Source of the DNA: Acidimicrobiales bacterium
GTDB taxonomy: Bacteria; Actinomycetota; Acidimicrobiia; Acidimicrobiales; Ilumatobacteraceae
Reading direction: 5' to 3'
DNA length: 13,748 nt
Assembly (NCBI GenBank): GCA_030833305.1
Contig: JAURHL010000037.1
Coordinates: 1 to 13,748, forward strand
This document shows positions 5,719 through 12,987 of this stretch, one piece after another; the first letter of the stretch is position 1; every line of letters starts with the position of its first letter. The notes beneath the pieces are model-generated. The model did no database searches and had not been told where the DNA came from. It saw only the letters and a program-made list of their open reading frames with translations. The position numbers were made by a program, and so were the translations under genes.

Positions 5719-7143
5719 GTGAAGTCGGCGGCATTCTTCGATCTCGATCGCACGTTGCTGATCGGCGCATCCGGTGCGGTCTTCTCCGACGCCATGCGCG
5801 AGGCGGGCTTGGTGAGTCAGGCCATCCCCGGTGAGAAGGCGTTGTACGAACTCTTCAACCGCGTCGGCGAGACGTTGCCGTCGATGGTGTTGGCACGACA
5901 AGCCGCCACGTTGGCCAAGGGCCGATCACGAGCCGACGTACGTCGCGTGGCCGAGGCCGTCGCGCCGAGACTGCTCGCATTGGTTCCTGCCTACGCGCGC
6001 CAGGTCATCGAGACACATCGCCGTGAAGGTCGGTCGTTGGTGATGGCGACGACGACTCCGGTCGATCTGGTGGAGCCATTGGCGCGGGCCCTCGGATTCG
6101 ACGACGTGGTGGCCACGCGATACGGAGTAAGCGACGACGGAACATATGACGGCACCATCGACGGCCGCTTCGTGTGGAGCATCGGCAAGCTCGAATCGGT
6201 GCGCGAATGGGCGCAGGCCAACGACGTCGACTTGGGTTCTTCATACGCGTACTCCGACAGCGTGTATGACACGCCACTGTTGTCGGCGGTTGGCCACCCG
6301 ACGGCGGTGAATCCGGACCCTCGCCTGGTGGTGGTGGCGGCGGCTCGTCGGTGGCCGGTCGTGCATTTCGACGTTCCGGTCGGGGTCGCCAAGATTCCGG
6401 TGATCAACATGGAACTGCAGCGCTTGCTGCTGCAGTTGGCGCGGCCGGAGTTCATTCCGTTCGCGAACTTCGACATCGACGGCACCGAACTGATTCCCGC
6501 CGAGGGGCCCGCGATCATCTGCGGCAACCATCGCTCGTACTTCGACGTGATGGCGATCGCGGTCACGGTGGCTCGAACCGGTCGCCCGGTGCGCTTCCTC
6601 GGCAAGAAGGAAGTTTTCGACGCTCCCGTGGTGGGTCAACTTGCCACCGCACTCGGCGGTATCCGGGTGGATCGTGGCACCGGCAGCGACGAACCGTTGC
6701 GCGCCGCCTCCGAGGCCTTGTCCGCCGGTGAGTTGGTCGCGATCATGCCCGAGGGGACCATTCCGCGGGGCCCGGCATTCTTCGAACCGGTGTTGAAGGG
6801 TCGCTGGGGTGCGGCGACGTTGGCCGTGCAGGCCAAGGTGCCGGTGGTTCCGGTCGGATTGTGGGGCACCGAGTTGGTGTGGCCCCGTTCCTCGCGCTTG
6901 CCCAATCTGTTGAACGTCACCCATCCGCCGACCGTGCGGGTGAGAGTGGGAGAGCCGTTGACGTTGCGCGGCAAGACCGCCGACAGCAACACCAAGAAGA
7001 TCATGAGCGCGATCGTCGACTTGCTTCCCGCCGAGGCGCGCACGAAGCGCACGCCCACCGCGGACGAACTTCGACGTTCGTATCCGCCGGGCTACTCGGG
7101 AGATCCGACGAGCGAATCGTCGCGTCGACCCGGTTCGGACTGA
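5719..7143 (+). CDS. HAD-IB phosphatase fused to PlsC-type lysophospholipid acyltransferase
   Basis: 474 aa, GTG start. Residues 1-215 are a HAD-IB (SerB-like) phosphatase: FFDLDRTLL with nucleophile Asp8 and Asp10, MATTTPVDLVEPLARALG as motif II, and YAYSDSVYDTPLLSAVG as the acidic motif. Residues about 235-440 are an LPLAT/PlsC domain: NHRSYFD with His271 and Asp276 (the HX4D motif) and EGTIPRG from Glu345. PlsC enzymes acylate lysophosphatidate to phosphatidate at the membrane; the HAD part probably removes phosphate from a related small phosphoester. The same fusion exists in mycobacteria, where it has been annotated as a phosphoserine phosphatase/acyltransferase, though real substrates are uncertain. 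No clear transmembrane helix is seen, so association with the membrane is probably peripheral. The C-terminal 30 residues are polar and disordered-looking. The gene converges on the nitroreductase gene with 7 bp between the stops. Confidence 0.93.
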   Translation: MKSAAFFDLDRTLLIGASGAVFSDAMREAGLVSQAIPGEKALYELFNRVGETLPSMVLARQAATLAKGRSRADVRRVAEAVAPRLLALVPAYARQVIETHRREGRSLVMATTTPVDLVEPLARALGFDDVVATRYGVSDDGTYDGTIDGRFVWSIGKLESVREWAQANDVDLGSSYAYSDSVYDTPLLSAVGHPTAVNPDPRLVVVAAARRWPVVHFDVPVGVAKIPVINMELQRLLLQLARPEFIPFANFDIDGTELIPAEGPAIICGNHRSYFDVMAIAVTVARTGRPVRFLGKKEVFDAPVVGQLATALGGIRVDRGTGSDEPLRAASEALSAGELVAIMPEGTIPRGPAFFEPVLKGRWGAATLAVQAKVPVVPVGLWGTELVWPRSSRLPNLLNVTHPPTVRVRVGEPLTLRGKTADSNTKKIMSAIVDLLPAEARTKRTPTADELRRSYPPGYSGDPTSESSRRPGSD

Positions 7144-7150
7144 GGCGCTC

Positions 7151-7816
7151 TCAGGCTCCGAAAGTGGGGCCGTCGAAGCGGTCCAGGGTGGTGAACGAAC
7201 CAACGGGCTTTCGGGTCAACCGGGTCGGTTGCTTCACCGGATGGCCGAGGAAGATGGTCGCGACCAGCGCGTGATTCTCGGGCAGTCCGAGCAGCGGACC
7301 GGTGACGGGCTCGGCGCGGGACGCGAAGGTGGTGATGACGCCGCCCAGACCCTCGGCTCGCGCCGCGAGGAGCACGTTCCAGCAGAACGGGTACACCGAC
7401 GCACCGCCGGTGATGGGAACGCGACCGAGGTCCTTGTCCATCATCGCGATCGAGGACAAGTCGGCCGCCACGGCCAGCACCACCGGGACGGACGCGATCC
7501 CGGATAGCAACAAATTCGGGGTGTTGCCCGGAGCCGTCGACGTCATCTCGTACGACGCCGGAGGTACGACGGAGAACGGTGTCACGCCCGTGGCCGACAG
7601 CGCGACATACTCGTCCCAGACCGGCTGCATCGCGGAGGCAAGTTGTTGGCGGATGGTCGCGTCCTTCACCACCGCGACGCGCCACGGCTGGCGGTTCCCG
7701 CCACTGGGGGCGAAACGCGCGTTGTCGAGAACGCGCGTGATCGTGTGGTCGTCGACGGGCTCGTCGGTGAAGGCGCGCACCGCGCCGGTACCGCGAATTC
7801 CGTCGACGAGATCCAC
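7151..7816 (-). CDS. Nitroreductase-family FMN oxidoreductase
   Basis: 221 aa, GTG at 7816. The start MDLVDGIRGTGAVRAFTDEPV matches the usual nitroreductase N-terminus. FAPSGGNRQPWRV near residue 35 is the FMN-phosphate binding segment. GGASVYPFCWNVLLAARAEGLGG near 137-159 is the conserved helix with the flavin-contacting loop, and VATIFLGHPV closes the fold. Such enzymes use NAD(P)H to reduce nitro compounds, quinones or other electrophiles as FMN homodimers in the cytoplasm; the physiological substrate is not predictable. The usual Arg-Arg near residue 10 is replaced by GTGAVRAF, leaving one Arg of the FMN-binding pair. The GTG follows the aconitase stop by one base (TGA-G-GTG), so the two genes are surely co-transcribed and translation probably couples; there is no good ribosome binding site of its own. 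Confidence 0.9.
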   Translation of the reverse strand: MDLVDGIRGTGAVRAFTDEPVDDHTITRVLDNARFAPSGGNRQPWRVAVVKDATIRQQLASAMQPVWDEYVALSATGVTPFSVVPPASYEMTSTAPGNTPNLLLSGIASVPVVLAVAADLSSIAMMDKDLGRVPITGGASVYPFCWNVLLAARAEGLGGVITTFASRAEPVTGPLLGLPENHALVATIFLGHPVKQPTRLTRKPVGSFTTLDRFDGPTFGA

Positions 7817-7817
7817 C

Positions 7818-10085
7818 TCAGCGGCCGCCGGCCACCTTGGCCCGCACGATGTTGAGCGCGGAACCAGCCTTGAACCATTCCACCTGTTCGGGGCTGAAGG
7901 TGTGCACGCCCTCGAAATCGATGGTGGTGCCGTCGGGCTTCACGATCTGGCAGGTGACGTTGCGCCCCGGGACCGGCGGAAGGTTCAACACGTTGATGCG
8001 GTCGTCCTCACCGATGAGTTCGTAGGTGTTCGGATCGGCGAACGTGAGCGGCACGAGCCCTTGCTTCTTCAGGTTGGTTTCGTGGATGCGGGCGAACGAG
8101 CGCGCGAAGATCACCACGCCACCGCGGAAACGGGGCTCCATGGCGGCGTGCTCGCGCGAGGATCCTTCGCCGTAGTTGCGGTCACCGATGGCGCACCAAC
8201 GGATTCCCGCCTGGCTGTAGTTCTTGGCGATGTCGGGGTAGGAGCGACGCGTGCCGTCGGTGACGTCCTTGCCTTCGCCCACCGCACCGTCGAACGCGTT
8301 CACCGCACCGATGAAGAGGTTGCCCGAGATGTTCTCGAGGTGACCGCGGTAGGTGAGCCACTTGCCGGCCGCCGAGATGTGGTCGGTGGTGCACTTGCCT
8401 TGGGCCTTCATCAGCACGGGCAAACCGAGATAGTCCTTGCCGTCCCAGGCCGGGAACGGTTCGAGCAACTGCAAACGATCGCTGGTGGGGCTGACGGCCA
8501 CCGTGACGCCACTGCCGTCGGCGGGCGGGGCGGTGAAGGTGTTGGACCCCTTGTCATAGCCGCGCGCGGGAAGGACCTCGCCCACCGGGGCGTCGAGTTT
8601 GACCAGCGACCCGTCGGGAGCGGTGATGGTGTCGACGGTGGGGTCGAAATCGAGTCGACCGGACAACGCGATGGCCATGACGGTGTCGGGTGACGTCACG
8701 AACGACAACGTGTTGGCCGAACCGTCGGCGCGCTTGGGGAAGTTGCGGTTGAAGGAGTTGACGATGCTGTTGGGCTTGTCGGTGGCCTCTTTCGAACGCT
8801 CCCACTGACCGATGCACGGTCCGCAGGCGTTGGCGAGCACGGTCGCGCCAACCGCTTCGAGATCGGCGAGCAGTCCGTCGCGCTCGATGGTGGCGCGGAT
8901 CTGCTCGGACCCGGGGCTGATGAGCAGTTCGCACTTGGCCGTCAATCCCTTGGCGACGGCTTGGCGAGCGATCGATGCGGCGCGCGTGATGTCCTCGTAG
9001 GAGGAGTTGGTGCACGAGCCGATGAGTGCGGCCGACACCTCGATGGGCCAGTCGTTCTCGCGAGCGGCCGCGCCGACGGCCGCGCCGACCTTGTGGGCGC
9101 GGTCGGGGGAGTGCGGTCCGTTGATGAGCGGCTTCAACTGGTCGAGGTCGATCTCGATGAGTTGGTCGTAGGTCGCGCCATCGTCGGGTCGCAGATCGGC
9201 GGCCACCTTGTCGGCGGCGGCGGCGATGGCTTCGCGGCCGGTGGCGGCCAGGTACGCGCTCATGTTCGCGTCGTACGCGAACACCGAGCACGTGGCTCCG
9301 ATTTCGGCTCCCATGTTGCACACCGTGGCCTTGCCGGTGGCCGAGATGCTGTCGGCGCCGGGTCCGAAGTATTCGACGATGGCGCCGGTGCCGCCTTCGA
9401 CGGTGAGCACGCGGGCCACCTCGAGGATGATGTCCTTGGGCGCGGACCAGCCACTGAGGGTTCCGGTGAGCTTGACGCCGATCACCTTGGGCCACTTCAC
9501 GTTGAACGGGAAACCGGTCATGACGTCGACCGCGTCGGCTCCGCCGACACCGATGGCGACCATGCCCAATCCGCCCGCGTTGGGGGTGTGGCTGTCGGTG
9601 CCGATCATCATTCCGCCGGGGAACGCGTAGTTCTCGAGCACGACCTGGTGGATGATTCCGCTGCCCGGACCCCAGAAACCGATGCCGTACTTGGCCGACA
9701 CGGTCTTCAAGAAGTCGTACACCTCACGGTTGTCGTCGATGGCCACTCCGAGGTCGATCTTGGCGCCCACCTTGGCCAGGATGAGATGATCGCAGTGAAC
9801 GGTCGAGGGCACGGCGGTTTCGGGCAGACCGGCGGTCATGAACTGCAGCAGTGCCATCTGCGCGGTGGCGTCCTGCATGGCCACGCGGTCGGGATTGAAG
9901 TCGGCGTAGCTTCCGCCGCGCTCCATCTCTTGAGTGGCCGGGTCGACGAGGTGATTGATGAGGATCTTCTCGGCCAAGGTGAGGGGACGACCGAGGCGCG
10001 TGCGCCCCAGGGCCACGCGCTCGGACAAGGTGCCGTAGACGCGGTTGACGAGTTCGATGGGGGTGCCGGCGGAAACGGTGGTCAT
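7818..10085 (-). CDS. acn: Aconitate hydratase, short mitochondrial type
   Basis: 755 aa from ATG at 10085. It isomerises citrate to isocitrate in the TCA cycle through a [4Fe-4S] cluster. The three cluster ligands are Cys358 in IGSCTNSS, and Cys421 and Cys424 in NACGPCIG. Other hallmarks are TVHCDHLI, GTDSHTPNAGGLG near 162-174, and the C-terminal swivelling domain with GDRNYGEGSSREHAA near 634-648. Length and motif spacing match mitochondrial aconitases (about 750-780 aa) rather than the bacterial AcnA/IRP type (about 890-940 aa) found in most actinomycetes. The frame is open 18 bp further to a TTG at 10103, but that stretch is the promoter: a TATACT box ends 6 nt before the ATG, so the mRNA is probably leaderless. 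A GntR-type regulator is divergently transcribed from the same 20 bp, a likely direct controller. Confidence 0.96.
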   Translation of the reverse strand: MTTVSAGTPIELVNRVYGTLSERVALGRTRLGRPLTLAEKILINHLVDPATQEMERGGSYADFNPDRVAMQDATAQMALLQFMTAGLPETAVPSTVHCDHLILAKVGAKIDLGVAIDDNREVYDFLKTVSAKYGIGFWGPGSGIIHQVVLENYAFPGGMMIGTDSHTPNAGGLGMVAIGVGGADAVDVMTGFPFNVKWPKVIGVKLTGTLSGWSAPKDIILEVARVLTVEGGTGAIVEYFGPGADSISATGKATVCNMGAEIGATCSVFAYDANMSAYLAATGREAIAAAADKVAADLRPDDGATYDQLIEIDLDQLKPLINGPHSPDRAHKVGAAVGAAARENDWPIEVSAALIGSCTNSSYEDITRAASIARQAVAKGLTAKCELLISPGSEQIRATIERDGLLADLEAVGATVLANACGPCIGQWERSKEATDKPNSIVNSFNRNFPKRADGSANTLSFVTSPDTVMAIALSGRLDFDPTVDTITAPDGSLVKLDAPVGEVLPARGYDKGSNTFTAPPADGSGVTVAVSPTSDRLQLLEPFPAWDGKDYLGLPVLMKAQGKCTTDHISAAGKWLTYRGHLENISGNLFIGAVNAFDGAVGEGKDVTDGTRRSYPDIAKNYSQAGIRWCAIGDRNYGEGSSREHAAMEPRFRGGVVIFARSFARIHETNLKKQGLVPLTFADPNTYELIGEDDRINVLNLPPVPGRNVTCQIVKPDGTTIDFEGVHTFSPEQVEWFKAGSALNIVRAKVAGGR

Positions 10086-10105
10086 GAGACAAGTATAATA
10101 CAAGT
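10086..10105. promoter_or_regulatory. Bidirectional leaderless promoter and probable GntR operator
   Basis: Only 20 bp separate the two start codons. Plus strand: TATAAT (10094-10099) followed by 6 nt and the regulator's GTG at 10106. Minus strand: TATACT (10097-10092) followed by 6 nt and the aconitase ATG at 10085. The two -10 boxes overlap by 4 bp, and each predicts initiation at the first base of a start codon. The same DNA holds a direct repeat ACAAGT-N5-ACAAGT (10089-10094 and 10100-10105, 11-bp period) and a GTATAATAC near-palindrome (10093-10101). The latter resembles, with one extra central base, the GT-N4-AC core bound by HutC-type GntR proteins. Convincing -35 boxes are not seen; they would fall inside the opposite coding regions. 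Confidence 0.7.
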
Positions 10106-10852
10106 GTGAGTGGGACGGGAAGCAGGGAAATCAGGTATCGGGTGATCGCCGACGAACTTCGTCGTCGCGTCAACGATGGTTTCTACGCGGCGGGCCAGTT
10201 GTTGCCCTCCGAGAGCGACGTGGGTCACGAGTTCGCCGCCAGCCGCGTGACCGTACGCCGGGCCCTCGAGATGTTGCGCGACGAGGGATTGGTCGATGCT
10301 CGACAGGGATTCGGGTGGTTCGTCGCCGCGGCGCCGTTGCGTCAAAGTCTCGGACGGCTGGCCACCATCGAAGCCCAGTTGGCCGATGGCGGCATTCGAC
10401 CCGAGCGCCGCATCCTGGAGTTCGCATTCGAGAAGGCGACGCGGACCGTGAAGGCGGTGCTGGGCGCCGACAACGTGTTGCGCGTGAAACGTTTGAATCT
10501 GGCCGATGGTCAACCGTTCGCCCTCGTGACGGTGTGGTGTCGCGCGGAACTCGGTCAGCATCTCAGTCGCGCCGACGTGGAGCGTTCGCCGTTCTACGAG
10601 TTGCTCGACGTGCCGTTGAAAGGCGCCACGCAGACCATCGGTGCCGATGCCGCATCGGGTGACGACGCGCGCTTGCTGGGTGTTCCGGTGGGTTCGCCGG
10701 TGCTTCGATGCACGCGAACCACCACCGACGTCGACGGGAGGTCGGTTTTGTTGAGCGAGCACGTGTTCCCCGCGCATCGCACCGAGTTCGTGGTCGACCT
10801 TCCGCAGGCCGAGCCCTCCATCGCGCCCACGGGGTTGAGATTGGTCGAGTGA
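10106..10852 (+). CDS. GntR/HutC-family transcriptional regulator (UTRA domain)
   Basis: 248 aa, GTG start. Residues 8-75 are the GntR winged helix-turn-helix: YRVIADELRRRVNDGFYAAGQLLPSESDVGHEFAASRVTVRRALEMLRDEGLV, including the hallmark LPSE and the recognition helix SRVTVRRAL. Residues about 85-240 are a UTRA effector domain, with LRVKRLNLADGQPFALVTVWC, the ERSPFYELLD segment and the C-terminal RTTTDVDGRSVLLSEHVFPAHRTEF strand pair, all typical of HutC-type regulators. Ligands of this group are sugars, amino-acid derivatives, fatty acids or other small acids; the one used here is unknown. Position suggests autoregulation and control of aconitase from the shared 20-bp spacer. In Corynebacterium, aconitase is controlled by a TetR protein (AcnR), so this would be an unrelated solution. 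A leaderless transcript is predicted because TATAAT lies 6 nt before the GTG. Confidence 0.92.
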   Translation: MSGTGSREIRYRVIADELRRRVNDGFYAAGQLLPSESDVGHEFAASRVTVRRALEMLRDEGLVDARQGFGWFVAAAPLRQSLGRLATIEAQLADGGIRPERRILEFAFEKATRTVKAVLGADNVLRVKRLNLADGQPFALVTVWCRAELGQHLSRADVERSPFYELLDVPLKGATQTIGADAASGDDARLLGVPVGSPVLRCTRTTTDVDGRSVLLSEHVFPAHRTEFVVDLPQAEPSIAPTGLRLVE

Positions 10853-10856
10853 CCCT

Positions 10857-10875
10857 CGCCTCTCGTCGCGAGGCG
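10857..10875 (+). terminator. Weak hairpin after the GntR gene
   Basis: CGCCTC-TCGTCGC-GAGGCG, a perfect 6-bp stem with 7-nt loop, 4 bp after the regulator's stop. No T-run follows. It may be a U-less terminator or transcript-end structure between the regulator and the acyltransferase gene. Confidence 0.3.
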
Positions 10876-10896
10876 GTGGAATAGTGTTCATCGGGC

Positions 10897-12987
10897 ATGT
10901 CCGCATCCGTCGTCGCCGAGTCCCCGGTGGACACCAGACCCGGACATCTTCCCGCCCTCGACGGGGTTCGCGGATTCGCCGTCACGATCGTTCTGCTCTA
11001 CCACCACAGCGTCACGTGGATGACCGGCGGGGAACTGACCGTGTCGATGTTCTTCACCCTGTCGGGTTTCCTGATCACACGACTGATGGTCGCAGAGTGG
11101 GGTCGTAGTGGAACCATCTCGTTGCGAACGTTCTACGACCGTCGGGTGCGCCGACTCTTCCCGGCCTCGTTCGCGGTTCTGTTGGCGGTGGTCGTGGTGT
11201 GGACCGTGTTCGCCGGTGAAGGTCGTTACCTGAATCCGTGGGAATGGTTCGGCGGACTGTCGTACTACGAGAACATCTACTTGCAGTCGGCGGGCAAGGA
11301 TTACGCGAGCCTCTTCGGTCTGGGCAACCCGGTTCAACACCTGTGGAGCCTCTCGCTCGAGGAACAGGTGTATCTGGTCTTTCCGGTGGTGATGTTGTTG
11401 TTGATGCGTCGCTCGCGCGCTCGGCGCACCGCCTGGATCACGTTCGGAGTGTTGACGATGTTGGCGCTGGGAGCGATCGCGCTGGGTGCGTACTACGAGG
11501 GCAACTCACCCGTGTGGTCGCAACTGCCGGGTTTGGAGGCGGCGTGCACCGGCCGGTCGTGCGCCTACTACGCCACGGAGGTGCGGGTCGGTGAGTTCCT
11601 CATGGGAGCGTCGTTCGCGGTTCTCTGGGCCGTTTGGGCCAAGGTTCCCGTGATCGTCGAGGCCCTGCGACGTCCATCGCTGCGCTCGATCGGCTGGCCC
11701 GTGATCATCGGGGCATACATCGTGTGGTTCACGTTCGGAGCATGGAATCGCTTCGGCGACCACTTCTTCCCGACGGTTGTGTTCCTGAACGGGTTGCTCA
11801 CCTTGGCCATCATCGCGTGGGCTCACACGGATGGCGGAATGACGAGGTTCCTGTCGTGGAAGCCGTTGGCATGGTTGGGGCACGTCACGTACACCGTGTA
11901 CCTCGTGCATTGGCCGGTGTTCATGTTCTGGGAATCCCTGGACGTCGATCCGGACCTTCCGCGACTACGCCTCCCGTTCACCGACTGGGTGACGGTCGAT
12001 CATTTCTGGATGTTCCTGTTGAAGGCCGGAACGACGTTCGCCCTCGTGGCGATTCTCTACTACGGGCTGGAGAACCCGGTGCGTCAACGACGTATGTGGA
12101 CCGGACGCCGGTTGTACGCCTGGCTCGGAGTCATGGCCGTGGTCGGAACCGTCGTGGCCTTCGTCGGCGACGGGCGACGTTCGGAGCGCTCGGAGAACGT
12201 ACTGACGTCGTTGAACGAACGAGCCCTCGAGTTGCAACGCGAGGCCCTAGCTGCTCTTCCCGAGGTTCCCGCCGATGCTCCGAACACGGCCCCGAACGAT
12301 CCCGAACTTCCGGCCCGGGTGCTGATGGTGGGTGACTCGCAGGCCTGGGTGTTGGCATCGGGTCTCGACGAATGGGAATCCACCAACGGTGTCGATTTGG
12401 TTCCGTCGCCGGGCGTCGGGTGTGGAATCGGCGAGAACACACGTATCCGTTATCTCGGTATCGACGTCCCCGAACGTCCCGGGTGCACGGCATGGCGCGA
12501 CGCGTTGCCAGCCATCGCGACGAAATTCCGACCCAACGTGGTGGTGATCGTCGGTGGCACCGCGGACCTGAGCGACCGCGTGTTGCCCGGCGACGACGAC
12601 TGGTCGCACATCGGAACGGCGAGGTACGACGAGTGGCTGCTCGCCGAATTCGCCGAGTTCGTGGAGTCGGTGGCGAGCCCGGATACGTCCGTGGTCTGGT
12701 TCACGGTCCCCGACGTGAATCCGCCCTACATCGCCGGTGAGACCGGACAACCGCCGTTCGCCGAGTCCGATCCGGCGCGTACCGACAGATACAACGAATT
12801 GATTCGTGAGTACGCCGCCGGGGACGGTCGTGTGACCGTGGTCGAGTTCGGTGATGCCGTGAAGGCTCACGTGGGCGGGCAGTTCGAGCCCAGGATGCGG
12901 CCCGACGGCGCTCACATCGACTTGAAGTACGCCCCCGAGCTCGTCGACTTCATCGACGATGCGATTCGGGCGGTGATGGCTCGATGA
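10897..12987 (+). CDS. Acyltransferase-3 / SGNH fusion (OafA-type envelope O-acyltransferase)
   Basis: 696 aa, ATG start. Residues about 17-400 are an Acyl_transf_3 membrane domain with roughly ten helices. It shows LPALDGVRGFAV, His36-His37 in LLYHHS, the FYDRRVRRLFP loop (79-89) and WSLSLEEQVYLVFP (150-163). A further helix near 407-424 leads through a charged linker to an external SGNH domain (about 473-696): VGDSQAW with nucleophile Ser481, and RPDGAH with Asp670 and His673. Proteins of this design move acetyl or other acyl groups across the membrane onto surface glycans. In block III, where the family usually has G-x-N-D, the sequence reads VGGTAD, so the oxyanion-hole Asn seems replaced by Ala. 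TAGTGT lies 9 nt before the ATG, a possible -10 for a very short leader. The next gene overlaps its stop (ATGA), implying a joint function in envelope glycan assembly. Confidence 0.92.
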   Translation: MSASVVAESPVDTRPGHLPALDGVRGFAVTIVLLYHHSVTWMTGGELTVSMFFTLSGFLITRLMVAEWGRSGTISLRTFYDRRVRRLFPASFAVLLAVVVVWTVFAGEGRYLNPWEWFGGLSYYENIYLQSAGKDYASLFGLGNPVQHLWSLSLEEQVYLVFPVVMLLLMRRSRARRTAWITFGVLTMLALGAIALGAYYEGNSPVWSQLPGLEAACTGRSCAYYATEVRVGEFLMGASFAVLWAVWAKVPVIVEALRRPSLRSIGWPVIIGAYIVWFTFGAWNRFGDHFFPTVVFLNGLLTLAIIAWAHTDGGMTRFLSWKPLAWLGHVTYTVYLVHWPVFMFWESLDVDPDLPRLRLPFTDWVTVDHFWMFLLKAGTTFALVAILYYGLENPVRQRRMWTGRRLYAWLGVMAVVGTVVAFVGDGRRSERSENVLTSLNERALELQREALAALPEVPADAPNTAPNDPELPARVLMVGDSQAWVLASGLDEWESTNGVDLVPSPGVGCGIGENTRIRYLGIDVPERPGCTAWRDALPAIATKFRPNVVVIVGGTADLSDRVLPGDDDWSHIGTARYDEWLLAEFAEFVESVASPDTSVVWFTVPDVNPPYIAGETGQPPFAESDPARTDRYNELIREYAAGDGRVTVVEFGDAVKAHVGGQFEPRMRPDGAHIDLKYAPELVDFIDDAIRAVMAR

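Noticed and set aside
5545..5901. Minus-strand short frames across the hairpin region and the HAD-PlsC start
   Set aside because: They overlap the conserved HAD motif on the other strand and the strong RNA structures; no ribosome binding site or known fold.
10086..10103. TTG start giving six extra residues on aconitase
   Set aside because: These codons coincide with the -10 element and the shared spacer; ATG at 10085 fits both the family and a leaderless mRNA.
8961..10109. Plus-strand frame of 382 codons opposite aconitase
   Set aside because: It is antisense to a fully conserved enzyme, is very rich in Gly/Val/Asp/His, and ends in the promoter region; no support as a gene.
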